Shown here piece after piece: positions 15,507-23,306 of a DNA stretch of 24,590 nucleotides. Under the pieces are notes generated by a model. That model ran no database searches. It was not told where the DNA came from and was given only the letters and a program-made list of their open reading frames with translations. The position numbers and the translations under genes are program-made. The first letter of the stretch is position 1. Every line of letters starts with the position of its first letter. Origin of the DNA: Candidatus Methanoplasma sp. (GTDB lineage: Archaea; Thermoplasmatota; Thermoplasmata; Methanomassiliicoccales; Methanomethylophilaceae); the NCBI GenBank assembly GCA_031288985.1, contig JAITQH010000039.1, forward strand, positions 1 through 24,590, written 5' to 3'.

Positions 15507-15929
15507 ATGTCAGAAGAATTCGAACCGATAATAGTAGCATTCTGCTGCAACTGGTGCTCCTACGCGGGAGCGGACGGAGCAGGCGTCGCAAGACTCCAAA
15601 TGCCCACGAACTTCCGCATCATAAGGACGATGTGCTCCGCAAGGGTGGATCCCGAGTTCATCCTCAGGGCCCTCTCCAAAGGAGCGGACGGCGTCATAGT
15701 GCTGGGCTGCCACCCGGCGGACTGCCACTACATAGGCGGCAACTACAGGGCGAGGAGAAGGATAGCGCTGCTCAGGCTCGTGCTTGAGCAGTACGGCTTC
15801 GACCCCAAGAGGCTGAGGCTCGAGTGGGTCTCGGCGTCCGAGGGAGAGAAGTTCCAAACCACTCTCACAACCTTCGTCGACACGATCAAGGCTCTCGGAC
15901 CGACCCCGCTTGTAAAGGAGGGACAGTGA
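15507..15929 (+). CDS. mvhD: MvhD, [2Fe-2S] linker subunit of F420-non-reducing hydrogenase
   Basis: The 140-residue product is MvhD, which links the hydrogenase MvhAG to HdrA. Five conserved cysteines of the family are visible: Cys13/Cys14 and Cys17 in FCCNWCSYAG, Cys43 in TMCSARVD, and Cys68/Cys73 in GCHPADCHY. It starts three bases after hdrA and ends directly before mvhG, so it is translated as part of the same message. Length and motifs match stand-alone MvhD, not the fused MvhD-HdrA versions known from some methanogens. Confidence 0.92.
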   Translation: MSEEFEPIIVAFCCNWCSYAGADGAGVARLQMPTNFRIIRTMCSARVDPEFILRALSKGADGVIVLGCHPADCHYIGGNYRARRRIALLRLVLEQYGFDPKRLRLEWVSASEGEKFQTTLTTFVDTIKALGPTPLVKEGQ

Positions 15930-17192
15930 ATGGGATTCCTTGATATGTTCAAGAAAAAGCCAAAGGCGGACAAGTCCGCAAAGAACACCGCCGACAAGGC
16001 GGCCGCGAAGGCGGCCCCCGTGAAATCGGCGGCCAAGCCCGCCGGGGCGGCATGCGCCTCCAAGACGGCGGCGACAGTGGAGGCCTCAAAGCTTCCGTTC
16101 TCCGATCTGGTCGTGCCCGGCCCCCTGGTCTCATACAAGCAGGGATTCGGGACCCCGCCCAACGGAAAGATAAAGCTGGCCATCTACTGGGCGGCCGCCT
16201 GCGGCGGATGCGACGTCTCGATACTCGACAGCAACGACGGAGTCCTGACCGTCGGCGATATGGCCGACATAGTGATGTGGCCGATCGCGGCCGACGGAAA
16301 GGAGAAGGACATCGCGGCGATGAACGACGGAGAGATAACCGTCTCGATAATATCCGGCGCCGTAAGGAACACCGAGAACGAGCACATGGTGAAACTCCTC
16401 AGAAAGAAGTCGGCCATAGTCGTGTGCTACGGCACATGCGCCTGCTTCGGAGGCTCCCCCGCCCTCGCCAACCTGGTGGGCGGAGGGAAGGACGAGATCC
16501 TGGACTACGTGTACAGGAAGACCCCGTCCACCGCCAACTTCCAGGCGGACTATCACAGCGACTCGGCGGTCGTCCCGCAGAACAAGGTCGATGTGGCCGA
16601 CGGAGAGCTCACGCTTCCCGTGCTGTACGACACCGTCAAGACGCTGGACCAGGTCATCGACGTGGACTACTTCGTCCCCGGATGCCCTCCCCTTCAGGAG
16701 TCCATATCCTACCTGCTGAAAGCGGTGGCGGACTTCGTCTACGGCGGCGTTGCGCTCCCCCCCAAGGGAACGACGGTCGGAGTGGTCACCAGGACCCTCT
16801 GCGACCAGTGCAGCAGACGCAAGGAGTTCAGAAGGATAACCAAGATAGTCGAACCCCACGAGATCGACGTCGACCCCGACCTCTGCCTGATGGACCAGGG
16901 CATACTCTGCCTCGGCCCGGCGACGGTCGGAGGATGCAACGCGAAGTGCACATCCGTCGGCCAGCCGTGCCGCGGATGCTACGGACCGACCACAGCCGTT
17001 CAGGAGCAGGGCGCGAGCGCCCTCACGGCCATAGCGTCCCTGTTCCCCGTGATAGACGACGACCCGACCTGCGGCGAGGACGAGATAATAGACATCATGT
17101 CGACGATCAAGGACCCGCTGGGGTACTTCTATGCGTACACGATGGGCAAATCCCTGATCAAGAGATCAGTCACCGAGAAAGGAGGCAAGTAA
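15930..17192 (+). CDS. mvhG: MvhG, [NiFe]-hydrogenase small subunit with a long N-terminal tail
   Basis: The 420-residue product is the small subunit, carrying iron-sulfur clusters that wire the Ni-Fe site to MvhD. The proximal-cluster motif ACGGCD has Cys91 and Cys94; GTCACFGG, VPGCPP, LCDQC and the distal CRGCYGP region follow. In typical MvhG the first CxxC lies near residue 15, so this protein has about 75 extra residues at the front. The tail opens MGFLDMFKKKPK, continues as a Lys/Ala/Pro-rich stretch to about residue 55, and then a short linker. The ATG directly follows the mvhD stop and has ggaggg upstream. No other good start lies between it and the core, so the tail is probably real. 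No twin-arginine signal is present. Its role is unknown. Confidence 0.92.
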   Translation: MGFLDMFKKKPKADKSAKNTADKAAAKAAPVKSAAKPAGAACASKTAATVEASKLPFSDLVVPGPLVSYKQGFGTPPNGKIKLAIYWAAACGGCDVSILDSNDGVLTVGDMADIVMWPIAADGKEKDIAAMNDGEITVSIISGAVRNTENEHMVKLLRKKSAIVVCYGTCACFGGSPALANLVGGGKDEILDYVYRKTPSTANFQADYHSDSAVVPQNKVDVADGELTLPVLYDTVKTLDQVIDVDYFVPGCPPLQESISYLLKAVADFVYGGVALPPKGTTVGVVTRTLCDQCSRRKEFRRITKIVEPHEIDVDPDLCLMDQGILCLGPATVGGCNAKCTSVGQPCRGCYGPTTAVQEQGASALTAIASLFPVIDDDPTCGEDEIIDIMSTIKDPLGYFYAYTMGKSLIKRSVTEKGGK

Positions 17193-18710
17193 ATGACAGG
17201 ACCCGTAATATGGGATGAGAAACAGAAGATCAGCGGAAACAGGGTCACCATAGACCCCATCACCCGTCTCGAGGGCCACGGCAAGATCGAGATATTCCTT
17301 GACGACAAGGGCGATGTCAGCAGCGCATACTGGCAGGTTCCGGAGGTCAGAGGGTTCGAGAGGTTCTGCATAGGCCGTAAAGTGACCGAACTGAACCAGA
17401 TCACCGCGAGGCTCTGCGGGGTCTGCCCCGGAGCGCACCACATGGCGTCGACGAAGGCCATCGACGGCTGCTACAGCACAAAGCCCACGGAGGCCGCGTT
17501 CCACCTCAGGGACACGTTCTACTACGCACACTTCGTGCACAGCCACATAGCCCACTTCTACGCACTTGCGGCCCCGGACTTCGTCTGCGGCCCGGCGGCC
17601 CCCGCCGCCGAGCGCAACGTCCTCGGAGTGGTGGCCCGCGTCGGACTCGAGCTTGGCTCGGAGGTCCTGAAGGCCCGCGCCCAGGCTCAGAAGATCCAAG
17701 CCATCATCGGAGGAAAGCCGACCCACCCCCTCATGGGAGTTCCCGGAGGAGTGAGCAAGGCGGTCAACAAGGAAGAGGCAAAGGAGATACAGAGCTACGC
17801 GGACAACCTCGTGAAGTTCTCGGAGACGTCCTTGGGAGTGTTCAAGAGCGTTGTTCTTGAGAACAAGGAGTTCGTGGACATCATAACCAACAAGGACCTC
17901 TTCTACAACGAGACCTACCACATGGGAATGGTCAACTCGAAGAACCAGCTGGAGTTCCACGACGGCCCCATAAGGGTCGTCGACCAGGAAGGCGCGGAGC
18001 ACGACAAATACGACTCCAAGGACTACCTCGACCACATCGGCGAGGCTGTGGAGCCTTGGTCGTACGAGAAGTTCCCCTACCTGAGGAAGCCGGGATACAA
18101 AGGACTCGTGGACGGCAAGGACAGCGGAATGTACCGTGCGTCCCCCCTGTCCAGACTCAACGTCTCCGAAAGCATCTCGACCCCGAAGGCGCAGGCCGCA
18201 TTCGAGGAGTACAAGGCCCTGTTCAAGAGCCTCGGCGTCAACGGGCCCGTCCAGTTCACGCTGGCGACCCACTGGGCAAGGATCATCGAGATGATCTTCG
18301 CCGCCGAGAAGGTCTACGAGGACGCGTACAGCGACAAGCTGACGGATGCCAACATCAAGCAGAAGGATCTGAAGGCCGGCGGCCGCGGAGTGGGATGCGT
18401 CGAGGCGCCGAGAGGCACCCTGACCCATGACTACACCTGCGACGAGAACGGCATCGTGACCGCATGCAACATGGTGGTTGGAACGACCAACAACAACGGT
18501 CCGATCAACATGGACACCGCGAAAGCGGCCAAAGGACTCATCCACAACTTCGAAGTGTCCCCCGGCCTCCTGAACATGGTGGAGATGGCGTTCAGGGCGT
18601 ACGACCCCTGCAACTCCTGCGCCACCCACAGCCTTCCCGGGCAGATGCCCCTGAAAGCAGTGATCAGGTACGCAGACGGCGAAGTGTTCGAGACCGTCAC
18701 CCGCAACTAA
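17193..18710 (+). CDS. mvhA: MvhA, [NiFe]-hydrogenase large subunit
   Basis: The 505-residue product carries the Ni-Fe active site that oxidises hydrogen. The N-terminal ligand pair is Cys75 and Cys78 in ARLCGVCPGAHH; the C-terminal pair is Cys473 and Cys476 in DPCNSCATH. RLEGHG near the start is the usual outer motif. Twenty-six residues follow His479, the normal position for the C-terminal peptide removed after nickel insertion. The maturation protease and hyp genes are not in the window. Its ATG directly follows the mvhG stop, with ggaggcaag upstream. It is the last gene of the hdrA-mvhDGA operon and is followed by a strong terminator. It should form a cytoplasmic complex with MvhD, MvhG and HdrABC. 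Confidence 0.94.
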   Translation: MTGPVIWDEKQKISGNRVTIDPITRLEGHGKIEIFLDDKGDVSSAYWQVPEVRGFERFCIGRKVTELNQITARLCGVCPGAHHMASTKAIDGCYSTKPTEAAFHLRDTFYYAHFVHSHIAHFYALAAPDFVCGPAAPAAERNVLGVVARVGLELGSEVLKARAQAQKIQAIIGGKPTHPLMGVPGGVSKAVNKEEAKEIQSYADNLVKFSETSLGVFKSVVLENKEFVDIITNKDLFYNETYHMGMVNSKNQLEFHDGPIRVVDQEGAEHDKYDSKDYLDHIGEAVEPWSYEKFPYLRKPGYKGLVDGKDSGMYRASPLSRLNVSESISTPKAQAAFEEYKALFKSLGVNGPVQFTLATHWARIIEMIFAAEKVYEDAYSDKLTDANIKQKDLKAGGRGVGCVEAPRGTLTHDYTCDENGIVTACNMVVGTTNNNGPINMDTAKAAKGLIHNFEVSPGLLNMVEMAFRAYDPCNSCATHSLPGQMPLKAVIRYADGEVFETVTRN

Positions 18711-18718
18711 ACCATTCA

Positions 18719-18757
18719 GACGGGGGGACTCCCCCCGTCGCCTTTTCTTTTTTCATT
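18719..18757 (+). terminator. Terminator of the hdrA-mvhDGA operon
   Basis: A perfect 9-bp stem, GACGGGGGG (18719-18727) and CCCCCCGTC (18731-18739), with a 3-base loop, is followed by gccttttcttttttc. It begins eight bases after the mvhA stop. Confidence 0.85.
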
Positions 18758-18785
18758 TATCCGAAGAGATCGCACCGCGGGTGCA

Positions 18786-18796
18786 TTTATACGAAT
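18786..18796 (+). promoter_or_regulatory. Putative promoter of the small membrane-protein gene
   Basis: TTTATACGAAT combines a TATA element with the TACGAAT motif seen in other intergenic regions here. It would start transcription near 18815, ahead of the ATG codons at 18850 and 18865. Confidence 0.45.
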
Positions 18797-18864
18797 GACG
18801 CGATGTGCGGCAAGGCGCCGTCTCTGCACGGCGGCCATATGCAGGCTGCATGGGGAAAATAACG

Positions 18865-19281
18865 ATGAGAGGAAAAGAACAGGCGCCCGACAGGGCGGAA
18901 CTCAAGCTGTCCTCCGACAGGTTGGGAGGGGCGGCCGTGGCCGTGGCCATAGTGATAATATTGATAGTTGTGGGCGCGGCGGGGTACTTCGTCGTATTCA
19001 CAGGCAACCACGCGACGGTGGACATCACCGTCCAATCCACCCACATCATTGCCGACACGGATGTCACGGTCTTCGTGGACGGAAAGAACGTGGGCACATA
19101 CAAAGTGAGCAACCTCAACAATGCGCACATAACATATGAGTACAAATGGTCGATATTAGATGATTCGAAGATAATAGAGGTCTCGGCAATATCGACCGGA
19201 GGGCTGCTGGGCGTGCAAACGGATTCCAGGACGATCACCGTCCAAAACGGAGAGACGGAGAGAGTAACGCTCCTGGTGTGA
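18865..19281 (+). CDS. Small single-pass membrane protein with a beta-rich exterior domain
   Basis: I do not recognise a named family. From the ATG at 18865 the product has 138 residues: a charged N-terminus of about 18 residues, a long hydrophobic segment at about 20-46, and then about 90 residues of alternating strands (VDITVQSTH, DVTVFVDGK, RTITVQNGE) like an immunoglobulin-type or carboxypeptidase-regulatory-like fold. No cysteine is seen in the exterior part. An in-frame ATG at 18850 adds five residues; a ggggaaa sequence between the two ATGs favours 18865 weakly. It is a single-gene unit between the mvhA terminator and a GC hairpin at 19325. The likely place is the cell membrane with the domain outside. 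Confidence 0.7.
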   Translation: MRGKEQAPDRAELKLSSDRLGGAAVAVAIVIILIVVGAAGYFVVFTGNHATVDITVQSTHIIADTDVTVFVDGKNVGTYKVSNLNNAHITYEYKWSILDDSKIIEVSAISTGGLLGVQTDSRTITVQNGETERVTLLV

Positions 19282-19324
19282 TCCGCCGCAACGGGCTTCA
19301 TACCGAAACAACCGAAACAATTTA

Positions 19325-19378
19325 GGCGGGGGAGGCCCCGCCGTTCCGGATGTTCGCAATATCGTTCGCGTCATCCGG
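19325..19378 (+). terminator. Two consecutive hairpins after the small membrane-protein gene
   Basis: GGCGGGG (19325-19331) with CCCCGCC (19336-19342) is followed at once by CCGGATG (19346-19352) with CATCCGG (19372-19378). No strong T-tract follows either, so termination is likely but not certain; a small structured RNA is an alternative. The lead-in gaaacaattt is shared with the terminator at 5815. Confidence 0.45.
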
Positions 19379-19437
19379 TAGAAAAATATGCCATTATTCG
19401 TGGTATTTTGCAGCAAATAAACAAGAGGCGGATCAAT

Positions 19438-19456
19438 GCCGCATCGATGCCTGAAC
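19438..19456. repeat. Mosaic repeat copy R1
   Basis: The 19 bases here recur exactly at 21028-21046, on the far side of the AAA ATPase gene. The first nine bases, GCCGCATCG, are also found inside the 3' end of that gene (20905-20913). Confidence 0.7.
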
Positions 19457-19505
19457 TGAAGAAGATCAAGGCGCATTGCCGGGGTGCGAGAGTATGAAGT
19501 TGGAA

Positions 19506-19571
19506 AATCACTACTTATTCGTACGAAAAAGTAGGAACAATCACTACTTATTCGTACGAATAAATAGGAAT
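19506..19571. promoter_or_regulatory. Twin 33-bp direct repeats, each a near-perfect palindrome
   Basis: Units at 19506-19538 and 19539-19571 match at 30 of 33 positions. Each contains a 24-bp dyad (22 of 24 symmetric) centred on TTCGTACGAA; the second has a perfect 16-bp core, TTATTCGTACGAATAA. The 33-bp period is about three helical turns, so two dimers would sit on the same face. The pair ends just before a TATA-like ataaatat (about 19569-19576) and the ATPase start, so it is probably the operator of that gene. The stretch 19282-19597 has no convincing gene. Confidence 0.65.
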
Positions 19572-19597
19572 AAATATCTGCAAACACATTGCCGCAT

Positions 19598-20953
19598 GTG
19601 TTGAAAAGAAAGATCACCGAAGATCTGATCAGGTGGAAGAACGATCCGGAGAAGAAGAGCCTCTTGGTCAAAGGGGCGCGGCAAGTGGGTAAAACCTTCA
19701 TAATCGACGATTTTGCGAAGAAAAACTATGAGAATTATATCCATATCAACTTCGAACTGGCCCCAAAGACCAGAAACATATTCGCAGGCGATCTCGATGC
19801 GGCCACTCTGACGCGGGAGATCAATTATCACTTCAACACGCGCATCGTACCCGAAAAGACGCTGATATTCCTTGACGAGATACAAAGCTGCCCGCCCGCA
19901 AGAACGGCAATGAAGTCCTTCACTCTCGACAAACAGTATGATGTGATCGCATCAGGGTCTCTTCTCGGCCTCAACTACAGGGATGTGCCCTCTTATCCGG
20001 TGGGATACGAGGAGAGCATGGTGCTGCATCCGATGGATTTCGAGGAGTTCCTTTGGGCGATGGGAGTCGATGACGGGAAGATATCCGACGCGGCCTTACG
20101 TCTGAAGAACAAGGAACCGCTCGGCAATGCGGCCCTGAACATGTTTGACGACTACTTCAGACAGTTCATGGCGGTCGGAGGCATGCCGGAAGCAGTTAAG
20201 ACATATGCAAGGACGCGGGATCTGAATCAGACTCTGATCAGACAGAGGACGATTGCGGATCAGTACAGGGACGATATCGCCAAGTATGCGTCCGGAAAGG
20301 ACAAGACCACTGCAAGATTATGTTTGGACGCCATACCTGCGCAAATAGGACAGAGATTCAATTTCTCGGAAGCGGCAGGAAAGAGCAACGTAGGCAGGAG
20401 GGAGTACGGAGGAGGGCTGGAATGGCTTTACGACTCAGGCATAATCCAATGGTGCTACAAGGTGAGCGAACCCGCATTGCCGCTGTCCGTCAACCGCAGA
20501 CTGAAGATATTCAAACTGTACATGTGGGACACAGGGCTGCTGACGTCAATGATGGAGGGCGGCCCGGCATATTCTTTGGTCAGGGACGAGGGCGGCGTCA
20601 ACAGAGGGAAGATCGCAGAGAATGCTGTCGCAGGAATTCTTGGCGGGAAAGATACGATGATCACGTACTTCGAGAAAAAAGGAAATCTGAAAGTGGACTT
20701 CATCCTCAACATAGACGATCAGGTCACGGCTGTCGAGGTCAAATCCGGCAACAACACCAAAGCAAAGTCTCTGGACTCAATTATGTCTGATGCGTACAAA
20801 GTTCCCAGAGGCATAAAGCTGGAGAGAACAGACGCATATGTGGACGAGAAGGGAGTGGAACACTATCCTCTGTTTGCGGCCGCATTCATATTTCCCGACA
20901 AATCGCCGCATCGGTCGTGGATATCTCTCGACGCAGACGAAAAGAATTCGTGA
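19598..20953 (+). CDS. AAA-family ATPase with DUF4143-type C-terminus
   Basis: The product (451 residues from the GTG at 19598) is of the widespread archaeal/bacterial AAA plus DUF4143 family, whose cellular role is not established. Walker A is GARQVGKT at residues 26-33 and Walker B is LIFLDEIQ near residue 93. The C-terminal part carries a nuclease-like KVDFIL...AVEVKSG pattern (about 367-383), as in PD-(D/E)XK folds. No ATG is available. The GTG gives MLKRKI, the usual family opening; a TTG at 19589 is the alternative. A TATA-like element lies about 25 bases upstream, so the mRNA may be leaderless. Twin palindromes precede it and mosaic repeats border it, which suggests a mobile or exchangeable cassette. 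Codon use is less GC-rich than in its neighbours. Confidence 0.85.
   Translation: MLKRKITEDLIRWKNDPEKKSLLVKGARQVGKTFIIDDFAKKNYENYIHINFELAPKTRNIFAGDLDAATLTREINYHFNTRIVPEKTLIFLDEIQSCPPARTAMKSFTLDKQYDVIASGSLLGLNYRDVPSYPVGYEESMVLHPMDFEEFLWAMGVDDGKISDAALRLKNKEPLGNAALNMFDDYFRQFMAVGGMPEAVKTYARTRDLNQTLIRQRTIADQYRDDIAKYASGKDKTTARLCLDAIPAQIGQRFNFSEAAGKSNVGRREYGGGLEWLYDSGIIQWCYKVSEPALPLSVNRRLKIFKLYMWDTGLLTSMMEGGPAYSLVRDEGGVNRGKIAENAVAGILGGKDTMITYFEKKGNLKVDFILNIDDQVTAVEVKSGNNTKAKSLDSIMSDAYKVPRGIKLERTDAYVDEKGVEHYPLFAAAFIFPDKSPHRSWISLDADEKNS
20898..20913. repeat. Mosaic repeat copy R2, inside the ATPase 3' end
   Basis: The 16 bases ACAAATCGCCGCATCG are repeated exactly at 21021-21036, in the non-coding stretch after the gene. 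They share the GCCGCATCG core with copy R1. Confidence 0.7.
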
Positions 20954-21020
20954 GGCACAAGACAAACCTTCCCGATCGCGATGTCGGCGGTCAAGAAGTT
21001 CGGCGGGGGTGCGGGTTGAA

Positions 21021-21046
21021 ACAAATCGCCGCATCGATGCCTGAAC
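21021..21046. repeat. Mosaic repeat copy R3, joining the R2 left arm to the R1 right arm
   Basis: The left 16 bases equal R2 and the right 19 equal R1, overlapping by the 9-base core GCCGCATCG (21028-21036). The sequence translates as a short alternative ending of the ATPase (NKSPHRCLN), in place of the DKSPHRSW encoded by the intact gene. This looks like a leftover 3' end of a related gene. Confidence 0.6.
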
Positions 21047-21089
21047 ATGCAATGTTGAAAAGCGGCGGCATGCGCATCACAGCAAAGCA

Positions 21090-21111
21090 GTCGGGAAGAA
21101 CAAGGCCCGAC
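21090..21111 (-). terminator. Weak hairpin after the phosphoesterase gene
   Basis: GTCGGG (21090-21095) and CCCGAC (21106-21111) form a 6-bp stem with a 10-base loop, just beyond the stop of the minus-strand phosphoesterase. Only a poor T-tract follows on the minus strand. Confidence 0.3.
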
Positions 21112-21115
21112 CCTG

Positions 21116-21901
21116 TCAAAGCCAAACGTCTTCGGTGTACTTCTTTTTCTGCCGCGTCCTGCCGTCGATGCGCAGATCTTCGATCTTTCCGAGGACGATG
21201 CCGTCCAGCAGATGGACGGAAGCGTTGTCCACGTCCAGCAGATCCCCGCCCATTATCGGCCCCAGCAGACCCTCTCCCCGTATGTTCACGGGGGATCCCC
21301 CCAGCATCCGGTTGAACGCCGGGACTATGACGAACTCTTCGGGGAGGATCTCATACTTATCCGACTTGGAATCCCTGAATCTGCCCCTGACCCAACACGG
21401 CTCGGTCGTCTGCTTTCCCACGCCGTCCCTGAACATCACCGCGGGATGGTCATGCCCCATGACCAGCACTTTCGACGACATCACCTTCGCCGAAGGCCAT
21501 GTGTGCCCATGCACGAACCCCACGTCCCCGATCCTGAGGCCGGAGGCGGGGTGCAGGTTCACATGGCCCGGAAGGAACTCCTCTATCGACGTGTCGTGGT
21601 TTCCGCGGACCACGTCGACGGCGTCGAATCGGTCAAGCAGTCTTTCAAAGAAGTTCGGTATCTCCCGATACTCCTGCTTCGTGGAACCGGGAACGGAGTC
21701 CTTTACGTCGCCTATTACGATGAGCCGTTTCGTCTCCGTCCCCGCCGCCTCGGTTATGCGGTCGAACATGTCGTCGGTGCGGGAGACGATATGGAATCCT
21801 TTGGAGCGCATATGCGACTCCAATCCGATGTGGAGGTCGCCGATGACAAGGGCGTCGTCCGCTCTGAGCGCAGGTATGCCGTGAACGGGCTGGAGATCCA
21901 T
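21116..21901 (-). CDS. Calcineurin-like metallophosphoesterase
   Basis: The 261-residue product has the complete two-metal phosphoesterase signature in order: DLH at Asp22/His24, GDVKD at 64-68, GNHD at 100-103, HGHTW at 131-135 and GHDH at 149-152. The spacing fits the small archaeal phosphoesterase group related to the Mre11/SbcD nuclease domain, but without its capping regions. The substrate is unknown; DNA ends, nucleotides and phosphoproteins are all possible. The ATG at 21901 lies one base after the stop of the NAD(P)HX repair gene, so it is translated from the same message. It ends the minus-strand housekeeping run and converges on the ATPase. Confidence 0.85.
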   Translation of the reverse strand: MDLQPVHGIPALRADDALVIGDLHIGLESHMRSKGFHIVSRTDDMFDRITEAAGTETKRLIVIGDVKDSVPGSTKQEYREIPNFFERLLDRFDAVDVVRGNHDTSIEEFLPGHVNLHPASGLRIGDVGFVHGHTWPSAKVMSSKVLVMGHDHPAVMFRDGVGKQTTEPCWVRGRFRDSKSDKYEILPEEFVIVPAFNRMLGGSPVNIRGEGLLGPIMGGDLLDVDNASVHLLDGIVLGKIEDLRIDGRTRQKKKYTEDVWL

Positions 21902-21902
21902 C

Positions 21903-23306
21903 TCACTCCCTCAGGCCTTCCCTGAGAACCTTTGGTATGAATGATATGACGTCTGCGGCGGTCATCCCGTACGAAAACTCGGAGAAGGCAAACTCTCCCG
22001 CTTTGCCGGAGATGTACGCGCCCAGGGACGCGGCGTCGAAAGCGCTCATGCCCTTGGACAGCAGGCCGACAACTATTCCGGAAAGGACATCGCCGGTGCC
22101 GGCCCCCGTCATGGCGGGGGTGCCCGTGCCGTTGATCCTGACATGGGAGCCGTCGGCTATTATGTCCTCCCTGCCCTTCAGAAGCATCGTGGCTCCGGTC
22201 CTCCGGGCGATCTCGGACGCCGAGGCCTGCCTGTCCTCAAGATTTCCGCCCAGACGTTCGAACTCGCCTGCGTGAGGCGTCAGTATGGTCTTTCCGGTCG
22301 TTTTGAAATCATTTCCCAAGGCGTTGAGACCGTCCGCGTCGACCACGGCGGGGATGCCGCACTGCGATACGAAGACCTTTACCGTCTCGACGGTCTCCGG
22401 GGCGACGCCGAGGCCGGGGCCTATGACGACCGCGTCGTGATATTCCGCCAAGTTCAGCAGATAGTCCACGTGCCTCAGCGAGAGGATCTCGCCGTCCAGC
22501 TCCTTCACTACGAACACCGGTGAGAATGATGAGACCAAGAGCGAAGAACTCTCGGGGACCGCTATGCGGACGATGTCCGCGCCCACCCGCAGAGCGGCCA
22601 GCGCGGCCAGCGCGGGCGCGCCGTAAAAGGCCCCGCCGCCGATGACGAGAACGCGGCCGTTATCGCCCTTATGGCTGTCCTTGAGGGGTATGGGGTACCT
22701 GAGCATGTCTCCCGGGCCCACCCTGAGGCAGGCATCGTTTGGAATCCCTATGTCTTTTACCATTATCTCACCCGAGTTCTCTGTGTTCATTCCTTCTTTG
22801 ATGTCATGGAATGTTATTGTAGTATGGGGTTCAACAGATAAATCAGTCCCCAGTCCCGACGGCACATCCACAGACACCACCGTCCCGGGGAACGCGCGGG
22901 CGAAGAGGATGTACGAGCGGTGCGGTTCCCTGACGTCCCCCCTGACGCCGGTGCCGAGGGCGCAGTCCGCGAGGACGTCGAATCCCGTACGGGGAGAGAA
23001 CATGCTTACGGGGCATCGAAGCTTGGACAGGGACTCTCTGACGAAAGGAGAACGAATGTCTTCGGCGGGACGCAGAAGCATGACCTCCGTGAGATCGGGA
23101 GGCATCATGCCTGCGGCGACTATGCCGTCGCCGCCGTTGTTGCCCGCACCGCAGACGAACAGGATGCGTTTCCCGGGAAACCGCTCTCTGAGGACTTCGG
23201 CGACGGCCGAGGCGGCGTTGATCATGAGCTGTGCGGCGCCCGTCCCGAGCGCTTCGGAATTAGCGTCCATGACGGCCGAATCCAGCGCAGAGATCAAGAA
23301 GATCAC
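21903..23306 (-). CDS. nnr: Bifunctional NAD(P)HX epimerase / ADP-dependent dehydratase
   Basis: The 467-residue product repairs hydrated NADH and NADPH. The N-terminal half (about 1-205) is the YjeF-type epimerase with GNNGGDG near residue 55 and DVPSG; the C-terminal half is the ribokinase-like dehydratase with TPHAGEF and the GTGDVLSG motif. The segment aligned with the usual family NAG motif reads INAA, a small departure. The GTG at 23306 is chosen: it overlaps the SRP19 stop (GTGA) and places the family's opening at the start, whereas the longer open frame to 23405 runs through SRP19 in another phase. The order srp19-nnr-phosphoesterase implies one operon. Confidence 0.88.
   Translation of the reverse strand: MIFLISALDSAVMDANSEALGTGAAQLMINAASAVAEVLRERFPGKRILFVCGAGNNGGDGIVAAGMMPPDLTEVMLLRPAEDIRSPFVRESLSKLRCPVSMFSPRTGFDVLADCALGTGVRGDVREPHRSYILFARAFPGTVVSVDVPSGLGTDLSVEPHTTITFHDIKEGMNTENSGEIMVKDIGIPNDACLRVGPGDMLRYPIPLKDSHKGDNGRVLVIGGGAFYGAPALAALAALRVGADIVRIAVPESSSLLVSSFSPVFVVKELDGEILSLRHVDYLLNLAEYHDAVVIGPGLGVAPETVETVKVFVSQCGIPAVVDADGLNALGNDFKTTGKTILTPHAGEFERLGGNLEDRQASASEIARRTGATMLLKGREDIIADGSHVRINGTGTPAMTGAGTGDVLSGIVVGLLSKGMSAFDAASLGAYISGKAGEFAFSEFSYGMTAADVISFIPKVLREGLRE

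Noticed and set aside
19506..19571. CRISPR array
   Set aside because: There are only two units, directly adjacent with no spacer, and no cas gene nearby; the internal dyad symmetry fits an operator better.
20917..21315. 132-residue frame after the ATPase
   Set aside because: It overlaps both the ATPase end and the antisense phosphoesterase and is Arg/Pro/Ser-rich without motifs.
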